50,853 bases of DNA from Deltaproteobacteria bacterium (lineage in GTDB: Bacteria; SAR324; NAC60-12), in NCBI GenBank assembly GCA_002683655.1, contig NYTS01000088.1, positions 1 through 50,853 on the forward strand, written 5' to 3'. Positions 30,948-40,601 of this stretch are shown piece by piece. Position 1 is the stretch's first letter, and each line of letters opens with the position of its first letter. The position numbers and the translations under genes were made by a program. The notes beneath the pieces are model-generated. The model was not told the origin of the DNA, searched no databases, and was given only the letters and a program-made list of their open reading frames with translations.

Positions 30948-32582
30948 CTAAAGGTCGTTGGCACATCGAAAGCCAACATCGGGCCATGCTAAATTGGGCC
31001 GGGTATATCCTCTATAAAAGCCCGCTGCCTCAAAGGAGCCAAAAGCCCAGGAAGAACCTCGAACGACGCGCTCCCTGTTACCTGAGATTCTTTCTGCTCG
31101 TCCACCTGGCCGATAAGCATCCGAAACGTACTCTCTTACGTTTCCTGCAATATGGCGGATTCCTTCAGGAGTCTGATCTCTGTTTACAGTCTCCACATTC
31201 ACACTACTATCGATTCCGCTTTCACGTGTAACACTGAAGTTTGGACTGAAACTGGGTCCCCAAGGATATTTTCGTCCTTGAGTTCCGCGGGCGGCTCTCT
31301 CCCACTCTGCTTCTGTTGGAAGACGCTTGCCTAGAAATCGACAGTACATTCGCGCATCTTCCCAGCTGATGCCCACAACTGGCAGCTTTGCGTTTTCTGG
31401 AAGCATCATCCCCTGAGTCCAACTTACAGGGTGCCGGTGGTTATTTGCCTCAACAAAAGCTAAGTAATCACCATTACTCACCTCTGTTTGATCAATTTGA
31501 AAGGGACGTACCCGCATCAAACGTCGATTGGAGTTGGCGTAAAGAGGGTCATCCGTGCCCATTAAAAACATTCCCCCTGGAATGGCAATCATCCCATTTC
31601 CCTTATTGCGCTCCAATCGCTCCTGGATCTTTTTCGAAAATGGATTGGAAATGGTGACACTCCCTTCGTCGTTTTCACGAAATTTCAGCAGATCCGCCCA
31701 GGTGATCACTCCACTAAAGACATTCATCATTTTCATGGACGCAACGAATTCCCCGTCCATACGCCTGGAAATATTCCCATACAGAAATGCATCAACTCCA
31801 TATAGTTCTCCGAGTCGACGTGCCTGGTTTTCATCGATGTAGATCTCTTGGTTAAGCTTCTGTTCGTTGAAGATCAATTGCAGATTTTCACGATCAACTA
31901 ACTTCAGACTTTTATCATTCGCAATTGCAACTGTGAGGTAATCGATGATTTCTTCTGATGAAAGTGGTGAAGGTGCCTCAAGATCCCAAAAACTGACTCG
32001 CTGAATCTCCTCACCTTGAATTCTTCTTGCGCTCAGCTGAAGTGAGGCCAAAAGAGATTGACTCAAGTTGGTCAACATTTGATGTCGAGCCGTCATCTCA
32101 CTGATTGGATACACCCCCGCCCAGGCAATCGAAGAATTCTGAACGTCAATTGCTTTGAGGATCAAGGCCTCATCGTAGACAGTCCCATAAACAAACAATT
32201 CCACACCGAGTAGCTTGCCAAGTTCGCGATAATCGTTTGGAGAAACAAACTCTGAAAGTTGGATCTTCTGCTCTGTAAGAATCAATTGCAGTTTTGAGCG
32301 ATCTGTAACCTGGAATCTCTCTCCACGAACAATCTTCACATTGGTATAATCGATCAACTGCTCCAAATCGATCGCCCTGTTGCGACTACGCTGCTTGATT
32401 CTTGAAATTGCAATCGTTCGATAGTTACCCACCAACCCATTGACAGAGTTGGCAATGCGTTCAGCTAGTGATTCAGTGTCTACTCGAGTCTGCTGAGCAA
32501 AGATCAGTTTAGGGAAAGAAAACATCAATAAAATGATGGGTAAACAAAGCCAAAAGTATGTATTCCGACTAAATACTGACAA
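30948..32582 (-). CDS. Exported protein with two CsgG/FlgO-like domains fused to a C-terminal FGE-sulfatase (SUMF1-like) domain
   Basis: Repeat FQVTDRSKLQLILTEQKI...ELGKLLGVELFVYGTV and LKLVDRENLQLIFNEQKL...RLGELYGVDAFLYGNI; FGE motifs IPGGMFLMGTDD, FQIDQTEVSNGDYLAF, RLPTEAEWERAARG, GNVREYVSD, RVVRGSSWAFG, VGFRCA. A TTG start at 32582 gives a signal peptide (LSVFSRNTYFWLCLPIILLMFSFPKLIFAQ); track ORF starts at 32744. Confidence 0.75.
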   Translation of the reverse strand: MSVFSRNTYFWLCLPIILLMFSFPKLIFAQQTRVDTESLAERIANSVNGLVGNYRTIAISRIKQRSRNRAIDLEQLIDYTNVKIVRGERFQVTDRSKLQLILTEQKIQLSEFVSPNDYRELGKLLGVELFVYGTVYDEALILKAIDVQNSSIAWAGVYPISEMTARHQMLTNLSQSLLASLQLSARRIQGEEIQRVSFWDLEAPSPLSSEEIIDYLTVAIANDKSLKLVDRENLQLIFNEQKLNQEIYIDENQARRLGELYGVDAFLYGNISRRMDGEFVASMKMMNVFSGVITWADLLKFRENDEGSVTISNPFSKKIQERLERNKGNGMIAIPGGMFLMGTDDPLYANSNRRLMRVRPFQIDQTEVSNGDYLAFVEANNHRHPVSWTQGMMLPENAKLPVVGISWEDARMYCRFLGKRLPTEAEWERAARGTQGRKYPWGPSFSPNFSVTRESGIDSSVNVETVNRDQTPEGIRHIAGNVREYVSDAYRPGGRAERISGNRERVVRGSSWAFGSFEAAGFYRGYTRPNLAWPDVGFRCANDL

Positions 32583-33750
32583 TGGGGTGCTCCTCGCAAA
32601 TTTTTTGGTAGTAGCCCAATAATAGTTTATGAGCTCGGTCAATTCCTTGCTGTGCTTGATCGCGTTGATAGGTGTCACTGGGTTTCCAATGTCGGGTTTT
32701 GAGTCTATAAGGACGAAGTCCGTGCTCCGAATCAGAACTTTCACAAAACAATTCAGTGATTAGTGGCTTATCCGTCCAAGCACTCCCAAGGTTGATTTCT
32801 AAAGCCCGATACCAATTGGTGAACTGTTTCAAGCGCGCTTCTTCGAAGTAACCGACCGGATTTAGTAATTCAATAACCGTCCGCAAAGCCTCACTTGACA
32901 CGTACCGATCATAATCAACAACGTATAAACTCTCTGATAAAAAGAGTGGCCCACCATGTAGAAATAGCCCCTTTCTTTTAACGGTTGACCCACTCTGTAC
33001 GATCTCCAGGCCAACACATCCTTTTTCTCCAGCCAGAACTGCATCTTCAACATCTTCCACAGAAACAATGTTCAGCTTAGGGTAGGCTGCCATCACGATT
33101 CCCGTGTATCGACCTTTCACAAAGACCTGCTGCCCAAATCTGGAGAGTGTTTTCAAATTCAGTGGATGTTTCCTCTCAGAAACCTTGGAGATCAGGAAAA
33201 ATCCAACGATGTCTTGGATTTCTGTCTGCAGAACCTCGTTGTAACTACAGAGCATTGCTGAACCTGCAATACGGATTCCTGTAGGTTTTTCCAAATGGTA
33301 ATTGTACATCCCCCATTTGGTAACCCGGGATGGATCTCTTAAATAGTATTGGGTCATCGAAAGGAGTTCATCTAACCCAACAACCGTAAAATCCACTTCA
33401 TCCAATCGAATTAGTGAAGACCCGTTGTGTGGTTCCTCTCCTTCAACTCTCAGCTTGTGTGGTCCAATCTGCCAATCGTAACCTAAGAATCCCAGACGGT
33501 ATGGCCGATGAAACCGTTTTCTATCAACAAAAACTGAGAAGCAATTGGGAGCTTTAGTGCGTACTTCTTCCAGAAAGTCCAGCGCTTGTTCGACTTTCAG
33601 ACTGCTCTGTGATTTGCTTTGGGACAGAATCTGCAGTATTGCATCAATTTCTTTAGAAGGAGCCCCAAGATCAACCAGCTTCAGAAGGAAATTATTCAGT
33701 GTGCGCCCAGAACGAGGAATTGCACAGGTCACATGAAAAGGTGCATTCAT
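32569..33750 (-). CDS. Divergent HisG-like (ATP phosphoribosyltransferase-fold) protein, unknown function
   Basis: 393 aa; N-term AIPRSGRTLNNFLLKLVDLG; DEVDFTVVGLDELLS; VKGRYTGIVMAAYPKLNIVSVEDVEDAVLAGEKGCVGLEIVQSGSTVKRKGL resembles the HisG core. Confidence 0.5.
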   Translation of the reverse strand: MNAPFHVTCAIPRSGRTLNNFLLKLVDLGAPSKEIDAILQILSQSKSQSSLKVEQALDFLEEVRTKAPNCFSVFVDRKRFHRPYRLGFLGYDWQIGPHKLRVEGEEPHNGSSLIRLDEVDFTVVGLDELLSMTQYYLRDPSRVTKWGMYNYHLEKPTGIRIAGSAMLCSYNEVLQTEIQDIVGFFLISKVSERKHPLNLKTLSRFGQQVFVKGRYTGIVMAAYPKLNIVSVEDVEDAVLAGEKGCVGLEIVQSGSTVKRKGLFLHGGPLFLSESLYVVDYDRYVSSEALRTVIELLNPVGYFEEARLKQFTNWYRALEINLGSAWTDKPLITELFCESSDSEHGLRPYRLKTRHWKPSDTYQRDQAQQGIDRAHKLLLGYYQKICEEHPIVSI

Positions 33751-33934
33751 AAATGGTCTAAATTAAGGAATACATGTCATGCAACGGACGTGCGAACCTT
33801 TCGGAGCCAAATGATCGTATTATCAGACATTGTTATGGAACATCATCGGGTTAGAGGTTTTGCCTTGAAGGGCTTGGGCAAGACGTCAAGATAGGATTCA
33901 AATCTTTATTTTCAAGCTCTGGCAACCGAAGAAA

Positions 33935-34606
33935 ATGTCGCAAATCCTGCTGTTGTTTGTATCAATTCTCCTCTCTCCCTCTGTCTTTGCTGAATCGTCG
34001 CATGCATCACTATTTGTGAAAACTGTCGAGAAATTCTCAATTTTTCCTGAAGAACAGCCGAATAACGCAGTTTATCGCGATGGGAAATTGCTACTAAAAA
34101 GCCCATCTGTTCAATGGTTGGACCTCATTCAAATCAAGGACACAGAATCATGGCTGGTTTCAGGAATTGATGAAGAAGGTAGGTATAATGGGCATCTTCT
34201 CCTCAACGAGAAAGACAAGCTAGCGATGACCAATCAGGGCTATGGAGTCTATGATATTCTAAAAGAAGAAACCGGTATTCTAGAAATTTACAGGACCCAC
34301 AAGGGTCAACTAGAAATTATAAAAACTAAGTACAAGTCTGTGAGGAGTCCTACTGCTTCCCCAACTCATCTGGTCTTTGCCCACATTCGAGATTCCCGAA
34401 AGGAGCGAAACAAGCAAATCTTTGAGTTCCGTCTTCATCTCATTCGCCACGACTCCACAGAAATCAAGAGCCTCAAGCTTTATCCAAAAGACGAGTCTGC
34501 CAAATTGGAGATGGAGTGGATAGACAAATCCAAAATTCAAATTCGTTATCATGACGGCAAAAGTGAAACTTTTGATCTAAAAAAGTACGCACCGACTCTT
34601 TTTTGA
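33935..34606 (+). CDS. Secreted protein, unknown function
   Basis: Signal peptide MSQILLLFVSILLSPSVFA; no family recognised. Confidence 0.55.
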   Translation: MSQILLLFVSILLSPSVFAESSHASLFVKTVEKFSIFPEEQPNNAVYRDGKLLLKSPSVQWLDLIQIKDTESWLVSGIDEEGRYNGHLLLNEKDKLAMTNQGYGVYDILKEETGILEIYRTHKGQLEIIKTKYKSVRSPTASPTHLVFAHIRDSRKERNKQIFEFRLHLIRHDSTEIKSLKLYPKDESAKLEMEWIDKSKIQIRYHDGKSETFDLKKYAPTLF

Positions 34607-34643
34607 CTGATCCCAATCCGATATTAATCCCAGACTGGTCTTC

Positions 34644-35555
34644 ATGTTAGCTCTACCCTTCCCAGCGATTGATCCTGCTCTGTTTACTCTTGGCCCTATC
34701 TCAATGTTTGGCATGGAACTGGGCCCATTTAGTCTGCGTTGGTATGCTCTGGCTTATATTGCGGGACTACTGCTCGGAAGGGTGCATGTCAATCGTATGC
34801 TGTTAGCAAAGGCGCGTTGGCCTATTGGAAAGCCACCTGTTCCAGTGGAGGAAACCGAAAACCTCTTAATCTGGATGACTCTTGGAGTCGTGTTGGGTGG
34901 CCGACTTGGATATGTCTTGTTTTACAGCCCACATCTGTTCACAGAACCAGCAAGCGTGTTTGCAATGTGGAAAGGAGGAATGTCTTTTCATGGAGGCATG
35001 CTTGGCGTGGTCATCTCTGTGATCCTATATGCCCAACGTCACAAGGTCTCATTGCTTTCTCTTGGGGATGCTATAGCCATCGCAGCGCCGATTGGTTTGT
35101 TCTTTGGACGCCTTGCAAACTTCATCAATGGAGAATTGTGGGGTAGGGTTTCTGAGGTTCCCTGGGCCATAGTTTTTCCGCAAGTAGAATGGTATGCCCG
35201 AGCATATCCGGAGCTCGCGGCCACCATCGGCCAGGGTCGCCATCCTAGTCAATTGTACGAAGCAGTCTTGGAAGGCCTCGTCCTTTTTCTTGTACTGGCA
35301 CATCTAGCTTGGCGTACGGATGCCCTTAAGAGGCCCGGAACTTTGATAGGCACATTCTTGGTGGGTTATGGCTTGGCAAGAGCGTTCTGCGAATTTTTCA
35401 GAATGCCGGACGTGGGGATTGGCTTTGACCTAGCTTTTGGCAGCTCCGGCATTTCCAGAGGACAGTTGCTTTGTCTACCGATGATCATCGCAGGACTGCT
35501 GTTTCTGAAGTATGCTCGGCGAGCACAATCAACCGAACCAATAACAAAGTCCTAG
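34644..35555 (+). CDS. lgt: Prolipoprotein diacylglyceryl transferase
   Basis: LRWYALAYIAGLLLG, GVVLGGRLGYVLFY, MSFHGGMLGVV, GLFFGRLANFINGELWGR, RHPSQLYEAVLEG. Confidence 0.95.
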   Translation: MLALPFPAIDPALFTLGPISMFGMELGPFSLRWYALAYIAGLLLGRVHVNRMLLAKARWPIGKPPVPVEETENLLIWMTLGVVLGGRLGYVLFYSPHLFTEPASVFAMWKGGMSFHGGMLGVVISVILYAQRHKVSLLSLGDAIAIAAPIGLFFGRLANFINGELWGRVSEVPWAIVFPQVEWYARAYPELAATIGQGRHPSQLYEAVLEGLVLFLVLAHLAWRTDALKRPGTLIGTFLVGYGLARAFCEFFRMPDVGIGFDLAFGSSGISRGQLLCLPMIIAGLLFLKYARRAQSTEPITKS

Positions 35556-35593
35556 AGTGCTTACTGATTACCAGATCTGGCTCACTGAAATCT

Positions 35594-36850
35594 CTATTGA
35601 GCAATTGTTCCCCAGGGATAGTCAACAAATAAGGTTGTTTCCTGCCCCTCAGATCCCGTTGCGACGTCGAAGCGATAGATAAACCCTGACCCCGTGACAA
35701 GTCTCACTCCCAGCCCTGTAGAATTTCTCGACTTGGTCCAAAGATCCTCTCGTTGCTCCGCAACCGTTCCTGTTTCATAAAAGAAAGCGAGTTGAAAACC
35801 TGTTCTGAAATCCCGAATAAAGTATAGGTCAAACGGGGTGTTTTCATCGGTCAGATTCCAGCGAAATTCATACCCGTAGAATTCAGTGTGAGCTCCACTG
35901 AATCGCCCTCCAGCATAGGAACGCAAACGCGAACTACCACCGAGGCTACTGGCTGTTCCATATTTTCTGCTTGCTTGGGTATCAGTTGCTAATTTCTTTA
36001 AGCTTTCATCACAGGGATCACCTGCTGTGCAAGTATAATTAGTTCTCAAATCATCGAGAATTGATTGATAGTCGGTCACCCCTTCCTTGGTCACAGTAGC
36101 ATCTGAACGAAAATAGTTGATAGCAAAGGTGCTACTCTCTAGCAGTGGTATGTACCCGGTCAAATTATTGTCGACCGTGTAGCTTTCTGAAGAGTCTGCT
36201 TCTATCGATGGAGATTCAGACCTAGTAGCTACGAATCGGACACCCATTCGAGGATCTAACCGGTCATCCGTAACATCGATCTGGGTTCCGTAGGTCAATC
36301 TTTGGAATGTAAAGGGCTCCGGATCGACGTATTCCTGACGATTCTCTTCTTTCCCTTGATAGATCAAAGCGCTGGGCTCTGAGCGGATGTTGTACTGGAG
36401 GGTAAAGAACTCCAGACGACGCTTCAGGAAAGTGAAGGTCAGTCGACCACCGTACAAGGAAGTATTCTGTAATTCGACGATGTTGAAATCGTCTGGATCC
36501 GAATCGATTCCTCGCTCACCATACTGCTTTTGCGAGCCCTTGTTGAATCCAACATAGGTCACATCCAGTAGAACGTTTTCAGGCCACAACTCGATATCGG
36601 TTACACCAGAAATGGTTCCTTCAACATCTCCACCAATACCAACCAAGAAAAAATCGGTGGTGCTATCAAAGGTGTTATTGAAGGCTCCAATCACCCCAAG
36701 CCCTGTCCCCACACCAGGTAAGATGTAGGGTATAGGAGCGATCAGATATCCAAAGTCTCTTGGGAATTGGGAACGTCGGCGTTCAATGGCCTCTGAAAAA
36801 CTAGTTAAAAGTAGTAAGGGGAAAATTATCCATAGGATTCGTCGAAACAT
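35594..36850 (-). CDS. Omp85/D15-type outer-membrane surface antigen lacking POTRA domains
   Basis: Signal peptide; GGSSRLRSYAGGRFSGAHTEFYGYEFRWNL; FYETGTVAEQ; TGLGVRLVTGSGFIYRFDVATGSEG. Confidence 0.8.
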   Translation of the reverse strand: MFRRILWIIFPLLLLTSFSEAIERRRSQFPRDFGYLIAPIPYILPGVGTGLGVIGAFNNTFDSTTDFFLVGIGGDVEGTISGVTDIELWPENVLLDVTYVGFNKGSQKQYGERGIDSDPDDFNIVELQNTSLYGGRLTFTFLKRRLEFFTLQYNIRSEPSALIYQGKEENRQEYVDPEPFTFQRLTYGTQIDVTDDRLDPRMGVRFVATRSESPSIEADSSESYTVDNNLTGYIPLLESSTFAINYFRSDATVTKEGVTDYQSILDDLRTNYTCTAGDPCDESLKKLATDTQASRKYGTASSLGGSSRLRSYAGGRFSGAHTEFYGYEFRWNLTDENTPFDLYFIRDFRTGFQLAFFYETGTVAEQREDLWTKSRNSTGLGVRLVTGSGFIYRFDVATGSEGQETTLFVDYPWGTIAQ

Positions 36851-37187
36851 AGGACCTCTTATTTACATTTAAGAGAAAGTAACAGAATGGTAGTTCAAAC
36901 AAGAATATTCTTTTAGAATTTCAATATATTGGATTAATCAGTTGCATGTGCAAATGCTGTTCTTATTCCTATAAACTATAATTAAAGATAATTTCTGGAG
37001 TAATAGATAACTATCCATGGCCTCTTGATTTTCATCAATCTTTTAGTTGGATTAGATAAGGCAAAATTAAAGAATACTGGATGGGGTATAATTAAATTTA
37101 CTATTTTTCTAGAGTAATAAATTTCAAATTAGTTAAGATTTGATCAGGTGTGATGTATTCAATCTTCAAAATAAGCGAGGTTATAAA

Positions 37188-37739
37188 ATGATAAGATCAA
37201 CGAATAGAGCCTATAAAGCGTGTCTACTGGGGTTGAGTTTTTTGTTTGCTCCAATTGCGTCCAATGCTGAATTACCAGTTGGCTCAACTCCGAAGACTAT
37301 TGTTTTGGAGGGTGATCAGGGCAAGTTGGTTGATGGCGGTGGCCCTTGGAAAAGTGACAGGTTCCTTAGTTACGTCACGATCCTTTTTTATGTGGATCCA
37401 GATGAGAGTGACTTGAACAACGCAGCCAGTGAGGCACTGAAGAATGCTAATCTTCCCGCAGACCAAGTTCGCTCTGTAGCGGTGATAAACATGGATGCAA
37501 CGCTTCTCCCAAATTTCCTGATCCAGGGCAAGTTGGAGGACAAACAGGAGGAGTATCAAAACACCCTCTACGTGATGGACTACAAGAAAGTTTTGGTAAA
37601 TGAGTGGGGCCTAGGCGATCATAACAGTGATATTGTGATTTTTGACAAGCAGGGGAAGGTACTCTTCAGCGTGGATGGTCAACTGAATGACTCACAGATC
37701 ATGCAAATGCTTGCAGCTGTTAAAAGTGGGTTCAATTGA
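37188..37739 (+). CDS. YtfJ-like thioredoxin-fold periplasmic protein
   Basis: Likely start MIRSTNRAYKACLLGLSFLFAPIASNAELPVG at 37188; VTILFYVDPDESDLNN..ALKNANLPADQVRSVAVINMDAT; VLFSVDGQL. Confidence 0.7.
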   Translation: MIRSTNRAYKACLLGLSFLFAPIASNAELPVGSTPKTIVLEGDQGKLVDGGGPWKSDRFLSYVTILFYVDPDESDLNNAASEALKNANLPADQVRSVAVINMDATLLPNFLIQGKLEDKQEEYQNTLYVMDYKKVLVNEWGLGDHNSDIVIFDKQGKVLFSVDGQLNDSQIMQMLAAVKSGFN

Positions 37740-37755
37740 TTGATATTCCGATCAG

Positions 37756-39528
37756 TCATTTTTGGGGGAAATCTGGAGGGGGCGCTTGAAAGATCATGCA
37801 TGGATTTTCCACTCTCCACCCTTCACTGTTGCAAGTGGCCACACAGGCCTGCTGCATGATTCTGAGGATTTTCCAGTAATGTTCTGCGGCAGGGCTCTTC
37901 ATCCTGACATAGAGCAAGTATTGAATTGATCCCAACTGAATCGCGCTCATTTCTACACTCAACTCTTCTAAAAATGGTTGTAACCCATTTTGGTCGATGA
38001 ATAATCCAATCGATCTTTCAAATGCATTCGGCACGAGATACAAGCAGATCTCCTGGTGCTCAAGGCTGATTCCAAAACTTCCGACACAGGCAAAGGCACC
38101 CATCGAGAGATTTTTGATTGCTAGACTCAAATAATCACTAACCAAAAATGTTCGGATCATTTCTCTTGATTTGATCTGAACAAACTCTGGAGTTTGGATA
38201 ACGACCTGACCAAACGTTCCATCTGGCAACAAAATATAGTCGTTTAAATTGGATGAAAACCAGGGTTCATCATCAGCTATCGGCTGAGAGATCAGCTGAG
38301 ACATTTCGCTGAGAGGCATGCGCAACTCACCGCCCTCTAGAACCGGATTGACCAGATGGGAATATATGTTTATGGACTTCACCATCCAAGGCACACCCTC
38401 GTAAGTGACCATTTCCCCTTCTCTGACGGCTCCCAAGTTCAATAGGAGCTTTGCCTCTGCCAGAAATTGAGGTAGATACTTCTTCAGCCCAATCGCAATC
38501 CCAGCCAGAATCAACAAAGTTAAGCCTAATAGCAGCCAGTCTCCAGTGCTATACAGAACAATGAGAAATACGGATGTTGAGGCCATCATCATGAGAATTC
38601 TGTAGGTGTAGAAGAGCACTCGCGAGTATTGACTCCTGGTTTGGAATTCGTCAACGTTTTCCTTCGGAACCATCAAACGTAGCACACTCCGCATCCCAAA
38701 CCAGACTGCCATGGTTGCAAGGACGGCTAACATCAGGTTTAGACCCCGACCTGTCAAGAAAGCTCCAAAAGCTGACCAAACACTTGTCCAGATTGATTCC
38801 TGGCGAATCTGTAGATTTCTCAATTGCAGCTGGAACAATTCCAGGTTTCGCTGTGCCTCTGCCTTACGCTCTCGCCAATCTTTCTGAATTGTTTGGATTT
38901 GTCTTCTTGTCGCAAGATCGACCTCAGCTTGAGACCACTCTTCAATCTTAAGAATCGAGTCTTCAATTTCTGAAAGATTTTGATGATAGAATTCTATGGT
39001 TTTCCGTATTCGCTCAATGGCTCTCGGCTGCTCCGTCAGATCCTTCAAGCTCTGAAAAATGGGCTGAATGATCTCAATCAGATCACTTTGCCAGTCAAAG
39101 CTCTGATCAGGCACTTCCTTGAAATGTTCTAGGTCTAGTCCTCCGGTGACAATTGACTCAAAAGCTGCCTTTGCGTTCTTCAGAATTTTCTCAGATTCCG
39201 CAACTTGTCCTTCAAGGGCTATTTTTGTCAACTGCGTTGGATTTTGATCTAGCTTTGCCTTCAGATCCTCGAGTATCTTCTGCTGCAAGCTGATGATTCC
39301 GGTAAATTCAATCAACTGAGCCTGCAGATCCTGCTGACGCTGATCTGAATTCTGCTCTACGCTTTGATGGATCTCATTCAGAGTATCAATCTGTTGTTGT
39401 TGTCCCAGCCCTTCTGAGACAAGAACGAAATAGAAAAGAGCTAAACAAGCGAGTTTGACAGTCAGTAGCTTGGTGTGATTGAGAAAATGCATTTCAGACT
39501 TTTCAAGATCAATCGTTTCAAGATTCAA
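37756..39528 (-). CDS. MscS/KefA-like mechanosensitive channel family protein
   Basis: Periplasmic coiled-coil N-terminus, several TM helices, then LNLGAVREGEMVTYEGVPWMVKSINIYSHLVNP...LPDGTFGQVVIQTPEFVQIKSREM. Confidence 0.7.
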   Translation of the reverse strand: MNLETIDLEKSEMHFLNHTKLLTVKLACLALFYFVLVSEGLGQQQQIDTLNEIHQSVEQNSDQRQQDLQAQLIEFTGIISLQQKILEDLKAKLDQNPTQLTKIALEGQVAESEKILKNAKAAFESIVTGGLDLEHFKEVPDQSFDWQSDLIEIIQPIFQSLKDLTEQPRAIERIRKTIEFYHQNLSEIEDSILKIEEWSQAEVDLATRRQIQTIQKDWRERKAEAQRNLELFQLQLRNLQIRQESIWTSVWSAFGAFLTGRGLNLMLAVLATMAVWFGMRSVLRLMVPKENVDEFQTRSQYSRVLFYTYRILMMMASTSVFLIVLYSTGDWLLLGLTLLILAGIAIGLKKYLPQFLAEAKLLLNLGAVREGEMVTYEGVPWMVKSINIYSHLVNPVLEGGELRMPLSEMSQLISQPIADDEPWFSSNLNDYILLPDGTFGQVVIQTPEFVQIKSREMIRTFLVSDYLSLAIKNLSMGAFACVGSFGISLEHQEICLYLVPNAFERSIGLFIDQNGLQPFLEELSVEMSAIQLGSIQYLLYVRMKSPAAEHYWKILRIMQQACVATCNSEGWRVENPCMIFQAPPPDFPQK

Positions 39529-39673
39529 ATGAAAAAAATGTAATTAGATACTATCTAAAACCTTAAGAATTCATATTTCATTTTTTCAATAAGCTTAGTG
39601 AAACACCACTAAAGGCAACAATTAAGAACGAATCAATGAGTTTAGTCGTTTAGGATTCATTTGAAGAGAGGAC

Positions 39674-39700
39674 AGGCCAAATTCCTGACGGAATTGGCCT
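39674..39700 (-). terminator. Hairpin downstream of the SMP-30 gene, possible terminator
   Basis: AGGCCAAATTCC-TGAC-GGAATTGGCCT, near-perfect stem with one bulge; no strong U tract. Confidence 0.4.
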
Positions 39701-39730
39701 GCTGGGCGGTGGGAATACTTTTTAGTCTTT

Positions 39731-40597
39731 TTAAAGCCTGTACATCGCTTCCACTTGGCCACAGAAGGAAGTAGAAGCCTTGAAGACCCTCCCTCCGTCT
39801 GGTTGATTTGCTCTATCTGCCGAATCTAAGTGTTCCAAAGCCGTAGTTGCTCTCAACTCGGAGCCATCTTTGCCACCAAAGACAGGGCAACTGACATTAC
39901 TGGCTGTTAGCGACAATTCTGTTAGGGAGCTACCGTCCGGTCTAAACACCGCAACTTTGTAGGCTCCCCATAGAGCAATCCAAAAATTCCCGTCAACGTC
40001 TACAACCGCGCCATCCGGGCCGCTTCCTTGTTCAAATGTCAGGAAGACTTCCCGTTCACCTTGTGGTAGACCTGTTGCCGGATCCAATTTCACTCTCCAG
40101 ACAGTACTCAATGCAGTATCAGCGAAATAGCCGGTTGCTCCATCCTCTGTGAAACAGGTGGCATTGGGTATGGTAATGTTGGGGTAGAGCAGTTGGAGCT
40201 CTCCTTGGGAGACATGATAAATTGACCCAGCCTCTTTTTCAGCATTGCGCCCCATCGTTCCAAACCAAAAGGAGCCACTGGGGTGAACCCGACTGTCATT
40301 GCTGCGAGTGATTGAGTTGTCTGCTTCCACATCCAGATAGAATTCCCAGCTTTTGGAATCCATGTCCAGAATATGGAGTCCGTCATCGACCGCAACCACC
40401 AAGCGTTTTTCATCAATTCGAGCTGCAGCGCTTGCGTTACCTGGACAATCAGTCACGTGGACAGGCTGATCCTCAACCTGCTCATAAAGCTTCTTGCCGA
40501 GGATATCAAACCAACAAAAGCTTCCCCGTTCAGGGTGCCAGAAAATCCCCTCACCAAGCTCACTGACTGGGACATTACAAACTTGCATCGAATCCAT
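39731..40597 (-). CDS. SMP-30/gluconolactonase (regucalcin-like) family sugar lactonase
   Basis: LGEGIFWHPERGSFCWFDILGKKLY, NDSRVHPSGSFWFGTMG, GPDGAVVDVDGNFWIALWGAYKVAVFRPDG. Confidence 0.92.
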   Translation of the reverse strand: MDSMQVCNVPVSELGEGIFWHPERGSFCWFDILGKKLYEQVEDQPVHVTDCPGNASAAARIDEKRLVVAVDDGLHILDMDSKSWEFYLDVEADNSITRSNDSRVHPSGSFWFGTMGRNAEKEAGSIYHVSQGELQLLYPNITIPNATCFTEDGATGYFADTALSTVWRVKLDPATGLPQGEREVFLTFEQGSGPDGAVVDVDGNFWIALWGAYKVAVFRPDGSSLTELSLTASNVSCPVFGGKDGSELRATTALEHLDSADRANQPDGGRVFKASTSFCGQVEAMYRL

Positions 40598-40601
40598 GTT
40601 G

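Noticed and set aside
32569-32744. Long N-terminal extension of the CsgG/FGE protein (start at 32744)
   Set aside because: It overlaps 176 nt of the upstream gene and places the signal peptide internally; a TTG start near 32582 gives a proper signal peptide.
35594-35700. Small ORFs overlapping lgt, Omp85 and dehydratase genes on the opposite strand
   Set aside because: Shadow ORFs with no family features; the opposite strand encodes clear conserved proteins.
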